Shown here: positions 1 to 7,968 of the stretch, in pieces
Layout: each line of letters starts with the position of its first letter
Numbering within the stretch: the first letter of the stretch is position 1
DNA from: Delftia acidovorans
GTDB taxonomy: Bacteria; Pseudomonadota; Gammaproteobacteria; Burkholderiales; Burkholderiaceae_C
Length of the DNA: 36,502 nucleotides
Assembly (NCBI GenBank): GCA_031286585.1
Contig: JAITUC010000036.1
Location: 1-36,502, forward strand
Direction of reading: 5' to 3'
Position numbers and translations under genes: made by a program
The notes under the pieces: generated by a model
Told to the model about the DNA's origin: nothing
Database searches by the model: none
Seen by the model: the letters and a program-made list of their open reading frames with translations, nothing else

Positions 1-7
1 CTGGACG

Positions 8-763
8 CTATCGTTGCAGCGTGCCCGCGTGGCGGCAGACGCCGGCGCGCAGCATTTCGTCCAGCAGGTGCGCGCCGTTTTCTCCCTCCAATACATGGTG
101 CGAGGCGTTCGATGCCCGCTGGCGGCGCTGGGTGGCGAGCAACCGGGCGAGCCAGGCATGGGACGAGGGATCCAGGTGAGCGCGTGCCTTTTCGGCGGAC
201 GTCCCATGGAGAGGGCGCCCGGCGGCATCCTGTTGCTGGTAGGCGACGGGCCGGCCAAGCAGGCGCGGCAGCCGGCCCTTTTCGGGGGCGCTGGGCTGGA
301 GCAGGCAGGCGAACGACCAGGGCGGCGATGGCGCGGCCGGCGCGTCGGGAAGTTCGTGGAGGGCGCTTTGCCAGCGTTCCAGCGCGGTCATGGCGCGCGG
401 CCAGTCGAGCAACTGCTGCAGCCGCACGAGCAGGGCGGCGGCGTGCGCGCAACGGACGTGGCCGCATGTGCACGTCGTGTCCAACTGCAGCTGGCCAAGG
501 AGCGGATAGAGATAAGCGGTGGCGCAGAACACGCCGTCTTCCAGCGCCACCTCGCCTTGCAGGGCGTCCGCGCGTCCGGCGTCCGGCTGGAACCAGGCAA
601 GCGGCTTGCGCCAGGCGTGGCGCTGGCCGGCCAGGCGTTCGGCGGTCTTGAGCGTCGCGCGGTTGAAGTGGGAGGCCAGCGCGAGCTGCCGGACGTTGTC
701 CATGAGTACGCGGCGCGCATCCTCGGGCACGCAGGCGCCGCAGGTGGCCGTCCTCGGTTTCAT
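8..763 (-). CDS. SWIM zinc-finger protein, probably N-terminal part of a SNF2-type helicase
   Basis: The 251-residue product carries a SWIM zinc-finger signature, C98-x-C100-x4-C105-x-H107, a motif found at the N-terminus of bacterial SNF2-family helicases and thought to bind DNA or protein. The start ATG overlaps the ppa stop as ATGA, which argues for translational coupling; an internal ATG at 703 (MDNVRQL) is an alternative. The frame closes with TAG at 8-10, right at the window edge, whereas family members normally run on into a large helicase domain. Either this is a short stand-alone SWIM protein, or the gene is interrupted by a nonsense or frameshift change. The missing flank prevents a decision. 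The SWIM motif is seen directly; the helicase link is inferred from family knowledge. Confidence 0.65.
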   Translation of the reverse strand: MKPRTATCGACVPEDARRVLMDNVRQLALASHFNRATLKTAERLAGQRHAWRKPLAWFQPDAGRADALQGEVALEDGVFCATAYLYPLLGQLQLDTTCTCGHVRCAHAAALLVRLQQLLDWPRAMTALERWQSALHELPDAPAAPSPPWSFACLLQPSAPEKGRLPRLLGRPVAYQQQDAAGRPLHGTSAEKARAHLDPSSHAWLARLLATQRRQRASNASHHVLEGENGAHLLDEMLRAGVCRHAGTLQR

Positions 764-1323
764 GGCCGTTCCGGCGGCGCCTCCGGCGGGTTCGCGGCGG
801 GACGGTAGGCATCGATGGCGTGGATGATTTCCTCGCGCGCCGCCTGCGCGTCCCGCCAGCCTTTCAGGCGTACCCACTTGCCGCTCTCCAGGTCCTTGTA
901 GTGCTCGAAGAAATGCTGGATCTGCTTGAGGGTGATCTCGTGGATGTCTTCCAGCGAGTTGATCTTGTCGTAGGCGGGCAGCAGCTTTTGCGTGGGCACG
1001 GCCAGAACCTTGCCATCCACGCCGGACTCGTCTTCCATGTGCAGGATGCCGATGGGGCGGCAGGCCACCACCACGCCCGGGGGCAGCGGGAAGGGCGTCA
1101 TCACCAGCACGTCCACCGGGTCGCCGTCGCCAGCCAGGGTCTGCGGCACGTAGCCGTAGTTGGCCGGGTAGTGCATGGCCGTGCCCATGAAGCGGTCCAC
1201 GAAGACGGCGCCGCTTTCCTTGTCCACTTCGTACTTGATGGGATCGGAGTTGGCCGAGATCTCGATGACCACGTTGAAGGTTTCGGGAGCGTTCTTGCCC
1301 GGTGTGACTTTGTCGAAAGACAT
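760..1323 (-). CDS. ppa: Inorganic pyrophosphatase
   Basis: Family I soluble inorganic pyrophosphatase, a cytoplasmic metal-dependent enzyme that hydrolyses pyrophosphate to two phosphates and so drives biosynthetic reactions forward. The 187-residue product is near the usual bacterial length of about 175. Signatures visible are the acidic metal-binding stretch [10 protein letters not shown] and the preceding [13 protein letters not shown] short proline-rich tail (PPEAPPERP) extends the C-terminus. The start MSFDKV was chosen because the 24 residues before it look non-coding and contain a terminator-like hairpin. No good Shine-Dalgarno sequence precedes it. The stop overlaps the next start (ATGA), so the SWIM protein gene is probably cotranscribed. 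Confidence 0.95.
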   Translation of the reverse strand: MSFDKVTPGKNAPETFNVVIEISANSDPIKYEVDKESGAVFVDRFMGTAMHYPANYGYVPQTLAGDGDPVDVLVMTPFPLPPGVVVACRPIGILHMEDESGVDGKVLAVPTQKLLPAYDKINSLEDIHEITLKQIQHFFEHYKDLESGKWVRLKGWRDAQAAREEIIHAIDAYRPAANPPEAPPERP

Positions 1324-1345
1324 GATGGATGAGGAGAGTTGAAAC

Positions 1346-1365
1346 AAAAAAGCCCCCGCAGGGGG
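1346..1365 (-). terminator. Rho-independent terminator just upstream of ppa
   Basis: On the minus strand CCCCC-TGC-GGGGG is followed by C and six T. It lies downstream of the Mpo1-like gene, which ends at 1477, so it can end that transcript. It also lies only about 22 bases before the ppa start codon. A TAAAAT box at 1377-1382 (minus strand) could be the -10 of a ppa promoter whose transcript would begin beside the hairpin. Confidence 0.75.
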
Positions 1366-1476
1366 ATAGCAGCGTGATTTTAGGCGCAGGCACACGCCCC
1401 CACGGATGGCTCCGCAGGAACGCCTGCCATGCTACGGCGGCAAGCCTGCGCCAAGCTTGCAGCGCGCGGGCCGCTT

Positions 1477-2019
1477 TCAGGCGTGTGCGCCGCCCGCGCG
1501 CCGCTGCACGTGACCGCTGCGCTGCTCCACCGCATGCTGCACTTCGCGGCGCAGGCCCAGGGCAAAGCCCAGCTCGGCCAGCACGAACAGCGGCCCGATG
1601 ACCAGGCCCACGATGTCATCCAGGAAAGCCGGCTTGCGGCCCTCGTAGTAATGGCCCACGAACTGGATCACCCAGCCCACGGCGAAGATGCCCAGGCCCC
1701 ATCCCAGCCAAGCCCCCATCGGCAGCATGGCGATGGGCTGGGCCAGCGCCAGCATCAGGGCAAGCACCAGGGCCATGGCGATGCCGTAGCGCAGGTCCAG
1801 CAGACAGTAGTAGAGACCTGCCGCCAGCGCCGCCAGCAGGGCCAGGCTCAGCGGCAGTTCAGGCAGCCCGTCGCCCAATGGCACAGCCCACTGCAGGCGG
1901 GCCAACAAAATCACCACCGCCCACATGATCAGCGGCACGCCGACGAAGTGCGTGAGGATGTTGCGTGGATCACGGTGATAGTCCGCGTACTGGGACAGTT
2001 GGTCGATGAGGGTTTTCAT
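1477..2019 (-). CDS. Mpo1-like (DUF962/YGL010w) membrane protein
   Basis: The 180-residue protein belongs to the Mpo1/YGL010w-like family, whose yeast member is an iron-dependent dioxygenase acting on 2-hydroxy fatty acids. The N-terminal block has the family histidine and asparagine (YHRDPRNILTHFVGVP) and the later block GWVIQFVGHYYEGRKPAF has the second histidine pair. Four hydrophobic segments lie between and around these, so it is an inner-membrane protein. The start MKTLIDQL is preceded by AGGTG at a suitable distance. The gene diverges from the Crp/Fnr regulator with about 60 bases between starts. The family call is firm; the substrate in bacteria is not established. Confidence 0.8.
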   Translation of the reverse strand: MKTLIDQLSQYADYHRDPRNILTHFVGVPLIMWAVVILLARLQWAVPLGDGLPELPLSLALLAALAAGLYYCLLDLRYGIAMALVLALMLALAQPIAMLPMGAWLGWGLGIFAVGWVIQFVGHYYEGRKPAFLDDIVGLVIGPLFVLAELGFALGLRREVQHAVEQRSGHVQRRAGGAHA

Positions 2020-2081
2020 AGGCTGCACCTGCGGTGGATGTTGCGCAACCATGGTGGTGTCATCAAGGATTGGCGTCTGTC

Positions 2082-2918
2082 ATGGATCCGACACAAGCCT
2101 CATCACGCACCTCGGGCTTACCCGCACCCGCCCCGGCAGCTCCGGCAGCCCACGCCGCCCCGCGCGGCATACGGCGCCGTGCTGCGGCCGGCCCGCCGGG
2201 CATGGCCGATCTCTGGGCCACCGTCGAGGCGGGCCGCTGGTTCCACGCCCTGCCACCGGAGCTGGGCGCACAGCTCAAGGCCCTGGCCCAGCCCCGCACG
2301 CTGGCGGCAGGCGACTGGCTGTTCCGGCGCGGCGACCCGCCCTGCGGCCTGTATGCGGTGGCGCGTGGTGCGCTCAGCATCTCGGGAACGGCCGCCTGCG
2401 GCGAGCAGGCCCGCACGGCGCTGCTGACCCTGGTGGAGCCTCCCATGTGGCTGGGGGAAATCGCGCTGTTCGATGGAGCCGAGCGCACCCACGACGCCCA
2501 GGCTGCCACGGCCTGCACCGTGCTGCACGTGCCCCAGGCCCCGTTGCAGGCATGGCTGGTGGCCCATCCCGAACACTGGCAGGTGCTGGCCTTGCTGCTG
2601 ACCGACAAGCTGCGCGTGTGCCTGATGGCGCTGGAGGAGCACACGCTGCTGCCTGCGCCGCAGCGCCTGGCCCGGCGCTTGGTGCGCATGGCCGAAGGCT
2701 TTGACCAGTGGCAGCCGGACGGCCAGGGCCGCCAGCGCTGGCGCCGCGAGCTGGATGTTTCCCAGGAACAGCTGGCGCGCATGCTGGGCCTGTCGCGCCA
2801 GACCACCAACCAGATCCTGCAGGAGCTGCAGCAGGCCGGCTGCCTGCAACTGCGGCGCGGCAAGATGGAGGTGCTGGACAGGCAGGGCCTGCGCGACGCG
2901 GGCTGGCCCGAGGGCTGA
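2082..2918 (+). CDS. Crp/Fnr family transcriptional regulator
   Basis: A 278-residue one-component regulator. The first 40 residues are low-complexity Ala/Pro. A cyclic-nucleotide-binding-type beta-barrel follows (FHALPPELGAQLKALA, then the RRGDPPCGLYAVARGAL region), then a dimerisation helix and a C-terminal winged helix with SQEQLARMLGLSRQTTNQIL as the recognition element. No cluster of N-terminal cysteines like that of Fnr is present, so oxygen sensing through an iron-sulfur centre is unlikely. The start at 2082 was chosen over 2034 because it has an upstream AAGGA; 2202 (MADLWATV) is another option. Its effector and targets cannot be read from the sequence. Confidence 0.88.
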   Translation: MDPTQASSRTSGLPAPAPAAPAAHAAPRGIRRRAAAGPPGMADLWATVEAGRWFHALPPELGAQLKALAQPRTLAAGDWLFRRGDPPCGLYAVARGALSISGTAACGEQARTALLTLVEPPMWLGEIALFDGAERTHDAQAATACTVLHVPQAPLQAWLVAHPEHWQVLALLLTDKLRVCLMALEEHTLLPAPQRLARRLVRMAEGFDQWQPDGQGRQRWRRELDVSQEQLARMLGLSRQTTNQILQELQQAGCLQLRRGKMEVLDRQGLRDAGWPEG

Positions 2919-2986
2919 AGCTGCCGGGGCTGCTGGAGCCGCTGTAGCCACCAAGGCGATCGAGGGGACGCAGCAACGCCCGGGAC

Positions 2987-3014
2987 TGGACAAGCGGCGC
3001 GGGCACCCCACAAT
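2987..3014 (+). promoter_or_regulatory. Candidate promoter of the aldehyde dehydrogenase gene
   Basis: TGGACA (2987-2992), a 16-base spacer and CACAAT (3009-3014) resemble sigma-70 boxes. The ATG at 3023 starts eight bases after the -10 box, so transcription would begin at or next to the start codon. No Shine-Dalgarno sequence is present, consistent with a leaderless transcript. Confidence 0.4.
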
Positions 3015-3022
3015 CGGGCTCC

Positions 3023-4456
3023 ATGCAATACCACTACATCGGCAATGCGTCCGTGCCCACGGAATCGGGACGCACGATCCCCGTGCTGGACCCGTCGGAC
3101 GGGCAGGCCTTCGACGAGCTGCAGCGCGGCTCGCCACAGGACATCGACCTGGCCGTGCGTTCGGCGCGCGAGTGCCAGGACAGCGTATGGAGCAAGCTTT
3201 CTGCCGCAGAGCGCGGGCGCCTGCTGATGCGCCTGTCGGGCAGCGTGCTCCAGCATGCCGATGAGCTCACGGCCATCGAGCAGCGCGACTGCGGCAAGCC
3301 CACGCGCCAGGCCCGGGCCGATGTGCTGGCGCTGGCGCGCTACTTCGAGTTCTATGCAGGCGCCTGCGACAAGCTGCACGGCGAGACCCTGCCCTACCAG
3401 CAGGGCTACAGCGCCCTGACCTGGCGGGAGCCCCACGGCGTGACCGGCCACATCGTGCCCTGGAACTATCCCATGCAGATCCTGGGCCGCAGCGTGGGCG
3501 CGGCGCTGGCCGCGGGCAATACCTGCGTGGTCAAGCCTTCGGAAGATGCCTGCCTGTCCGTGCTGCGCGTGGCCCGGCTGGCCACCGAGGCGGGCTTTCC
3601 AGCCGGCGCCTTCAACGTGGTCACCGGCCTGGGGCACGAGGTAGGCGAGGCCCTGGCGCGCCATCCCGGCGTGGACCACCTCAGTTTCACGGGCAGCCCC
3701 GGCGTGGGCACGCTGATCCAGCAGGCGGCTGCCGAGCGCCACTGCCCCGTCACCCTGGAGCTGGGCGGCAAGAGCCCGCAGATCGTGTTTGCAGATGCGG
3801 ACCTCGATGCCGCCGTGCCCGCCATCGTCAACGCCATCGTGCAGAACGCGGGCCAGACCTGCTCGGCAGGTTCGCGCGTGCTGATCGACTCGCTGATCTA
3901 CGAGCCGCTGCTCGAACGCCTGGGCCAGGCCTTCGAGGCGCTGCGCGTGGGCCCGGCCGCCATGGACCTGGACCTGGGGCCGCTGATCCGCGCCAGCCAG
4001 CAGCAGCGCGTCTGGGATTTCCTGTCCGACGCCCAGGTGGCCGGCATTGCCGTGGTGGCGCAGGGCCAGATCGTCGAGGATGCTCCCGACAGCGGCTTTT
4101 ATCAGGCCCCCACCCTGCTGCGCGACGTGCCGCCTGAGCACCGGCTGGCGCAGGAAGAGATTTTCGGCCCCGTGCTCTGCGCCATGTCCTTCCATGACGA
4201 GGACCATGCCGTGCAACTGGCCAATGGCACGGCCTACGGCCTGGTGGCCGGCCTGTGGACGCGCGACGGCGCGCGCCAGCTGCGCATGGCGCGGCGCCTG
4301 CGCTGCGGCCAGGTCTTCATCAACAACTACGGCGCCGGTGGCGGCGTGGAGCTGCCCTTCGGCGGCGTCAAGTCCAGCGGCCATGGCCGCGAGAAGGGCT
4401 TCGAGGCGCTCTACGGCTTCACCACGCTGAAGACCGTCGCCATACGGCATGGCTGA
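3023..4456 (+). CDS. NAD(P)-dependent aldehyde dehydrogenase
   Basis: A 477-residue member of the aldehyde dehydrogenase superfamily, oxidising an aldehyde to the acid with NAD(P)+. The general base is E246 in LELGGKSPQ and the nucleophile C280 in NAGQTCSAGSR. The cofactor-binding block PWNYPM with VKPSE and the C-terminal PFGGVKSSGHGREKG motif are all present, so it should be active. It closely resembles betaine/vanillin-type aldehyde dehydrogenases, but the substrate cannot be assigned. It is followed on the same strand by a DUF2889 gene and a short-chain dehydrogenase, suggesting a small catabolic unit in which the SDR makes or removes the carbonyl substrate. Confidence 0.92.
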   Translation: MQYHYIGNASVPTESGRTIPVLDPSDGQAFDELQRGSPQDIDLAVRSARECQDSVWSKLSAAERGRLLMRLSGSVLQHADELTAIEQRDCGKPTRQARADVLALARYFEFYAGACDKLHGETLPYQQGYSALTWREPHGVTGHIVPWNYPMQILGRSVGAALAAGNTCVVKPSEDACLSVLRVARLATEAGFPAGAFNVVTGLGHEVGEALARHPGVDHLSFTGSPGVGTLIQQAAAERHCPVTLELGGKSPQIVFADADLDAAVPAIVNAIVQNAGQTCSAGSRVLIDSLIYEPLLERLGQAFEALRVGPAAMDLDLGPLIRASQQQRVWDFLSDAQVAGIAVVAQGQIVEDAPDSGFYQAPTLLRDVPPEHRLAQEEIFGPVLCAMSFHDEDHAVQLANGTAYGLVAGLWTRDGARQLRMARRLRCGQVFINNYGAGGGVELPFGGVKSSGHGREKGFEALYGFTTLKTVAIRHG

Positions 4457-4531
4457 TCCTGGCGCATGACGGAAAATCGCGGGATGCCCGGCGCCAGCCG
4501 GCAGCCCGCGACAGAAAGAACAGCTTCCCCC

Positions 4532-5131
4532 ATGCCCTTGTCCCCCATTCCCGACCGCACGCCCCAGCATGAACGCGACGTGCGCTACCGCAGCTACGCC
4601 CGCGCCGACGGCCTCTGGGATATCGAAGGCGAGCTGCGCGACAGCAAGACCCATGACATCGAACTGAGCGGCGGCCGCCACATGCCAGCCGGCACGGCCA
4701 TACACCACATGTGGATACGCACCACGGTCGACGCCCACCTGGCGGTGCAGGCCATCGAGGTCGTCATGGACTCCCACCCGCTGGGCCACTGCCCCGAGGC
4801 CACGCGGGCCATGCAGAAAATGGTCGGCTGCAGCATGGCGCGCGGCTGGCGCAAGGCCATCAACGAGAACCTGGGCGGCGTGGCCAGCTGCACGCATCTG
4901 CGCGAACTGCTGTTCAACATGGCCACGGCCGCCTTCCAGTCCGTTCCCGGTGTCTTTGGCGATGCCGACCCCAGCCGGCCGCCACGCCACCTGGGCCAGT
5001 GCCTGGGCTGGGACTTCAACGGCCCCGGCGTGGCGCGCTATTACCCGCAATTCGTGGGCTGGCAGCCAAGCACGGGCGGCGCGATCCCGATCCCGTCGAC
5101 CCCAGCAACCACCGAAACCCAGGGGGCTTGA
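4532..5131 (+). CDS. DUF2889 family protein
   Basis: A 199-residue protein matching the DUF2889 family by recall: the N-terminal block DGLWDIEGELRDSKTHDIEL, the MWIRTTVD stretch and the central CTHLRELLFNMATAAFQ block, which holds a conserved Cys-x-His. No signal peptide or membrane segment is visible, so it is probably cytoplasmic. Its biochemical function is not known. The start MPLSPIPDR was chosen because family members begin this way; an upstream ATG at 4484, seven bases after an AAAAT box, could give a 215-residue leaderless product. Its position between an aldehyde dehydrogenase and an SDR suggests a role in the same catabolic route. Confidence 0.75.
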   Translation: MPLSPIPDRTPQHERDVRYRSYARADGLWDIEGELRDSKTHDIELSGGRHMPAGTAIHHMWIRTTVDAHLAVQAIEVVMDSHPLGHCPEATRAMQKMVGCSMARGWRKAINENLGGVASCTHLRELLFNMATAAFQSVPGVFGDADPSRPPRHLGQCLGWDFNGPGVARYYPQFVGWQPSTGGAIPIPSTPATTETQGA

Positions 5132-5155
5132 CCCCCGACCGAGGAGCAAAGCCCG

Positions 5156-5941
5156 ATGCGTGTCCAGGACAAATCCATCATCGTCACAGGCGCCGGCAGC
5201 GGCATCGGGGCCGGCATCGCCCAGCGGCTGGCCGCCGAAGGCGCCCGGGTCATCGTCAACGACATCGACCGCGAGGCCGGCACGCGCGTGGCGCAGTCCA
5301 TCACCGCCGAAGGCGGCCGGGCACTTTTCGTGCAGGCGGACATGACACGCAGCGAACAGGTCAAGGCCCTGGTGGAGGCCACGCTGCAGGCACATGGCCG
5401 GCTCGATGCCTTCGTCAACAACGCGGGCTGGACGCACCGCAACCGCCCCATGCTCGAAGTCAGCGAGGCCGAGTTCGACCGCGTCTACGCCATCAACGTC
5501 AAGAGCATCTACCTCTCTGCCGTGCACGGCGTGCCCGCCATGCGCGCCAACCCGGCGCTGGCCGGTGGCCGCCCTGGCGGCGGCAGCTTCATCAACATCG
5601 CCTCCACGGCCGGCCTGCGCCCACGGCCGGGGCTGACCTGGTACAACGGCTCCAAGGGTGCCGTCATCATCACCAGCAAGTCCATGGCGGCCGAGCTCGG
5701 GCCCGAGAACATCCGCGTCAACTGCATCAACCCCGTGTTCAATCCGGACACCGGACTGGCCGCCGAGTTCGCCGGCGGCCCGGTGGACGAAGCGCGCCGC
5801 GCACGCTTTCTGGCGACCATTCCGCTGGGCCGCTTCTCCACAGCAGGGGACGTGGCCAATGCCGCGCTGTATCTGGCCAGCGACGAGGCCGCCTTCATCA
5901 GCGGCACCTGCATCGAGGTGGACGGGGCACGCTGCGTCTAG
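5156..5941 (+). CDS. Short-chain dehydrogenase/reductase (SDR)
   Basis: A 261-residue classical SDR. The NAD(P)-binding motif TGAGSGIG lies at residues 11-18, NNAG near 88-91, and the catalytic residues are S150, Y163 and K167 (YNGSK). Aspartates in NDID after the second strand favour NAD over NADP, which is an inference. A clear GAGGAG ribosome-binding site precedes the start. The enzyme interconverts an alcohol and a ketone, or a dihydrodiol and a catechol; the substrate is unknown. It closes the apparent trio with the aldehyde dehydrogenase and the DUF2889 gene, 24 bases after the latter. Confidence 0.9.
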   Translation: MRVQDKSIIVTGAGSGIGAGIAQRLAAEGARVIVNDIDREAGTRVAQSITAEGGRALFVQADMTRSEQVKALVEATLQAHGRLDAFVNNAGWTHRNRPMLEVSEAEFDRVYAINVKSIYLSAVHGVPAMRANPALAGGRPGGGSFINIASTAGLRPRPGLTWYNGSKGAVIITSKSMAAELGPENIRVNCINPVFNPDTGLAAEFAGGPVDEARRARFLATIPLGRFSTAGDVANAALYLASDEAAFISGTCIEVDGARCV

Positions 5942-6006
5942 ACACAGATCAAGAAGCCTGAACTTGCGCCGTGCCTGGACATAGGCATTCGGGCAAAATC
6001 GCAGGC

Positions 6007-7143
6007 ATGGCAGAACGAGTGATCCCCCTGGTCGACGAGCGCGCCCCCACGCGCCCGGCCGCCGTGCCAAGTCTGCTGCAGACGCCCACCGGCGACCTGC
6101 AGGACAGGCTTGGCCGGTCGCTGCGCGACCTGCGCATCAGCATCACCGACCGCTGCAACTTCCGCTGCAGCTACTGCATGCCCAAGGAAGTCTTCGACAA
6201 GAACTACAGCTACCTGCCGCACGGCTCGCTGCTGAGTTTCGAGGAAATCACGCGCACGGCACGCCTGTTCGTGCAGCACGGCGTGCAGAAGATCCGGCTG
6301 ACGGGCGGCGAGCCGCTGCTGCGCAAGAACGTGGAAACGCTGGTGGAGCAGCTGGCCGCCCTGCGCACGCCCGGCGGCCAGCCGCTGGACCTGACGCTGA
6401 CCACCAACGGCTCCCTGCTGGCCCGCAAGGCCCGCGCGCTCAAGGACGCCGGCCTGAACCGCGTCACCGTGAGCCTGGACGGGCTGGACGACGCGGTGTT
6501 CCGCAGCATGAACGACGTGGACTTCCCGGTCTCCGACGTGCTGGCCGGCATCGAGGCGGCCCAGGCCGCGGGCCTGACCAACATCAAGGTCAACATGGTG
6601 GTCAAGCGCGGCACCAACGAAGACCAGATCCTGCCCATGGCGCGCCACTTCCAGGGCACGGGCGTGACCTTGCGCTTCATCGAATACATGGATGTGGGCG
6701 CGACCAACGGCTGGCGCATGGACGAGGTCCTGCCCTCCGACGAGGTCATCGCCCGGCTGCGCGCCGAACTGCCCCTGGTGCCGCTGCAGCCCAGCGCCAC
6801 CGGCGAGACGGCCGTGCGCTGGGGCTATGCCGACGCGCGCGGCCTGCACGACCCGTCGCTGGGCGAGGTCGGCGTGATCAGCAGCGTCACCCATGCCTTT
6901 TGCGGCGACTGCAACCGCGCGCGCCTGTCCACCGAAGGCCGGCTGTACCTGTGCCTGTTCGCCTCCGAAGGCTGGGACCTGCGCAGCCTGCTGCGCAGCG
7001 GCGCCAGCGATGAAGAGGTCGCCTCCGCGCTGGCCCCCATCTGGCAGCAGCGCAGCGACCGCTACTCCGAACTGCGCGCCAGCCTGCCGGCCAGCACGGG
7101 CACGCAGCGCAGGCGCATCGAGATGAGCTACATCGGCGGCTGA
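6007..7143 (+). CDS. moaA: GTP 3',8-cyclase MoaA
   Basis: Radical SAM enzyme for the first step of molybdenum cofactor synthesis: GTP is rearranged to 3',8-cyclo-7,8-dihydro-GTP, which MoaC then turns into cyclic pyranopterin. The 378-residue product has the SAM-cluster cysteines C50, C54 and C57 (CNFRCSYC), the C-terminal second cluster cysteines in [11 protein letters not shown] and the later LYLC, and the conserved C-terminal Gly-Gly. An N-terminal extension of about 35 residues precedes the core. The start was chosen at 6007 because the preceding codons are not conserved; AAAATCGCAGGC directly before it looks like a -10 box rather than a Shine-Dalgarno sequence. mobA and moeA follow on the same strand. 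Confidence 0.96.
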   Translation: MAERVIPLVDERAPTRPAAVPSLLQTPTGDLQDRLGRSLRDLRISITDRCNFRCSYCMPKEVFDKNYSYLPHGSLLSFEEITRTARLFVQHGVQKIRLTGGEPLLRKNVETLVEQLAALRTPGGQPLDLTLTTNGSLLARKARALKDAGLNRVTVSLDGLDDAVFRSMNDVDFPVSDVLAGIEAAQAAGLTNIKVNMVVKRGTNEDQILPMARHFQGTGVTLRFIEYMDVGATNGWRMDEVLPSDEVIARLRAELPLVPLQPSATGETAVRWGYADARGLHDPSLGEVGVISSVTHAFCGDCNRARLSTEGRLYLCLFASEGWDLRSLLRSGASDEEVASALAPIWQQRSDRYSELRASLPASTGTQRRRIEMSYIGG

Positions 7144-7232
7144 TCCGTGCGGTGTGCGCGGGGCGCCGGCGCCCTGCCATCGCCGCCTCGCCCGCCTTCC
7201 CTTCCCTTTCCCCTCCTCTCCCTCCCGCCTAC

Positions 7233-7916
7233 ATGCCTCCTTCTTTCCAGTCCGCCACCCTGCCCCTGAACGACATCACGGGCTGCGTGCTGGCAGGCGG
7301 GCGCGGCATGCGCATGGGCGGCATCGACAAGGGGCTGCAGCCCTTTCTGGGCCAGCCACTAGCAGCCCATGCGCTGGACCGCCTGGCGCCCCAGGTCGGG
7401 CATCTGCTGATCAATGCCAATCGCCATGCCGAGGCCTATGCGCAACTGGGCGCTGCCCATGGCGCGCCGGTCTGGCCCGATGCCGAACCCGACTATCCCG
7501 GCCCGCTGGCCGGCTTCCTGAGCGGCCTGGTGCACTGCCGCACGCCCTGGCTGGTGTGCGTGCCCTGCGACACGCCGCTGTTCCCGCTGGACCTTGTGGA
7601 GCGGCTCGTGCAGGCGGCGCTGTCGCAGCAGCCTGCGGCCGACATCGTCGTCGCCCATGGCTGGGAGCGCTCGCTTGACGCCGATCAATCCACCCTGCGG
7701 GCCCAGCCCGTGTTCTGCCTGATGCGGTCATCGCTGCGTGATAGTCTGCAATCGTTCATACGTTCGGGTGGCCGCAAGATCGATGCGTGGACGGGCCGGC
7801 ACCGCTGCGCCAAGGCCCTCTTCGACCGCGCGGACGACAGCCCGCTGGCCTTTGCCAACGCCAACACGCAGCAGGAGCTGCAGGCGCTGGCGCGCGCCGC
7901 AGCCACCCCGTCCTAG
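7233..7916 (+). CDS. mobA: Molybdenum cofactor guanylyltransferase MobA
   Basis: Nucleotidyltransferase that joins GMP to molybdenum-molybdopterin to form the guanine dinucleotide cofactor. The signature LAGGRGMRMGGIDKGL lies near the N-terminus, and the metal-binding CVPCDTPLFP block and the NANTQQEL C-terminal motif follow; length is 227 residues, slightly above the usual 195-200. Related MocA makes the cytosine version, so the nucleotide preference is not proved. The start MPPSFQS was chosen just before the conserved domain. No Shine-Dalgarno sequence is present; a long C/T-rich tract precedes it instead. It lies between moaA and moeA in the same direction. Confidence 0.92.
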   Translation: MPPSFQSATLPLNDITGCVLAGGRGMRMGGIDKGLQPFLGQPLAAHALDRLAPQVGHLLINANRHAEAYAQLGAAHGAPVWPDAEPDYPGPLAGFLSGLVHCRTPWLVCVPCDTPLFPLDLVERLVQAALSQQPAADIVVAHGWERSLDADQSTLRAQPVFCLMRSSLRDSLQSFIRSGGRKIDAWTGRHRCAKALFDRADDSPLAFANANTQQELQALARAAATPS

Positions 7917-7968
7917 TGCCCCGCGCCGCCGGCCCGCACGCCACCTTGCCCAACCGGACTCCGTTCTG

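Noticed and set aside
2063..6070. A 1,335-codon open frame on the minus strand
   Set aside because: It lies opposite four well-supported genes with family motifs and has no recognisable domain; high GC at third positions removes stop codons in the opposite frame.
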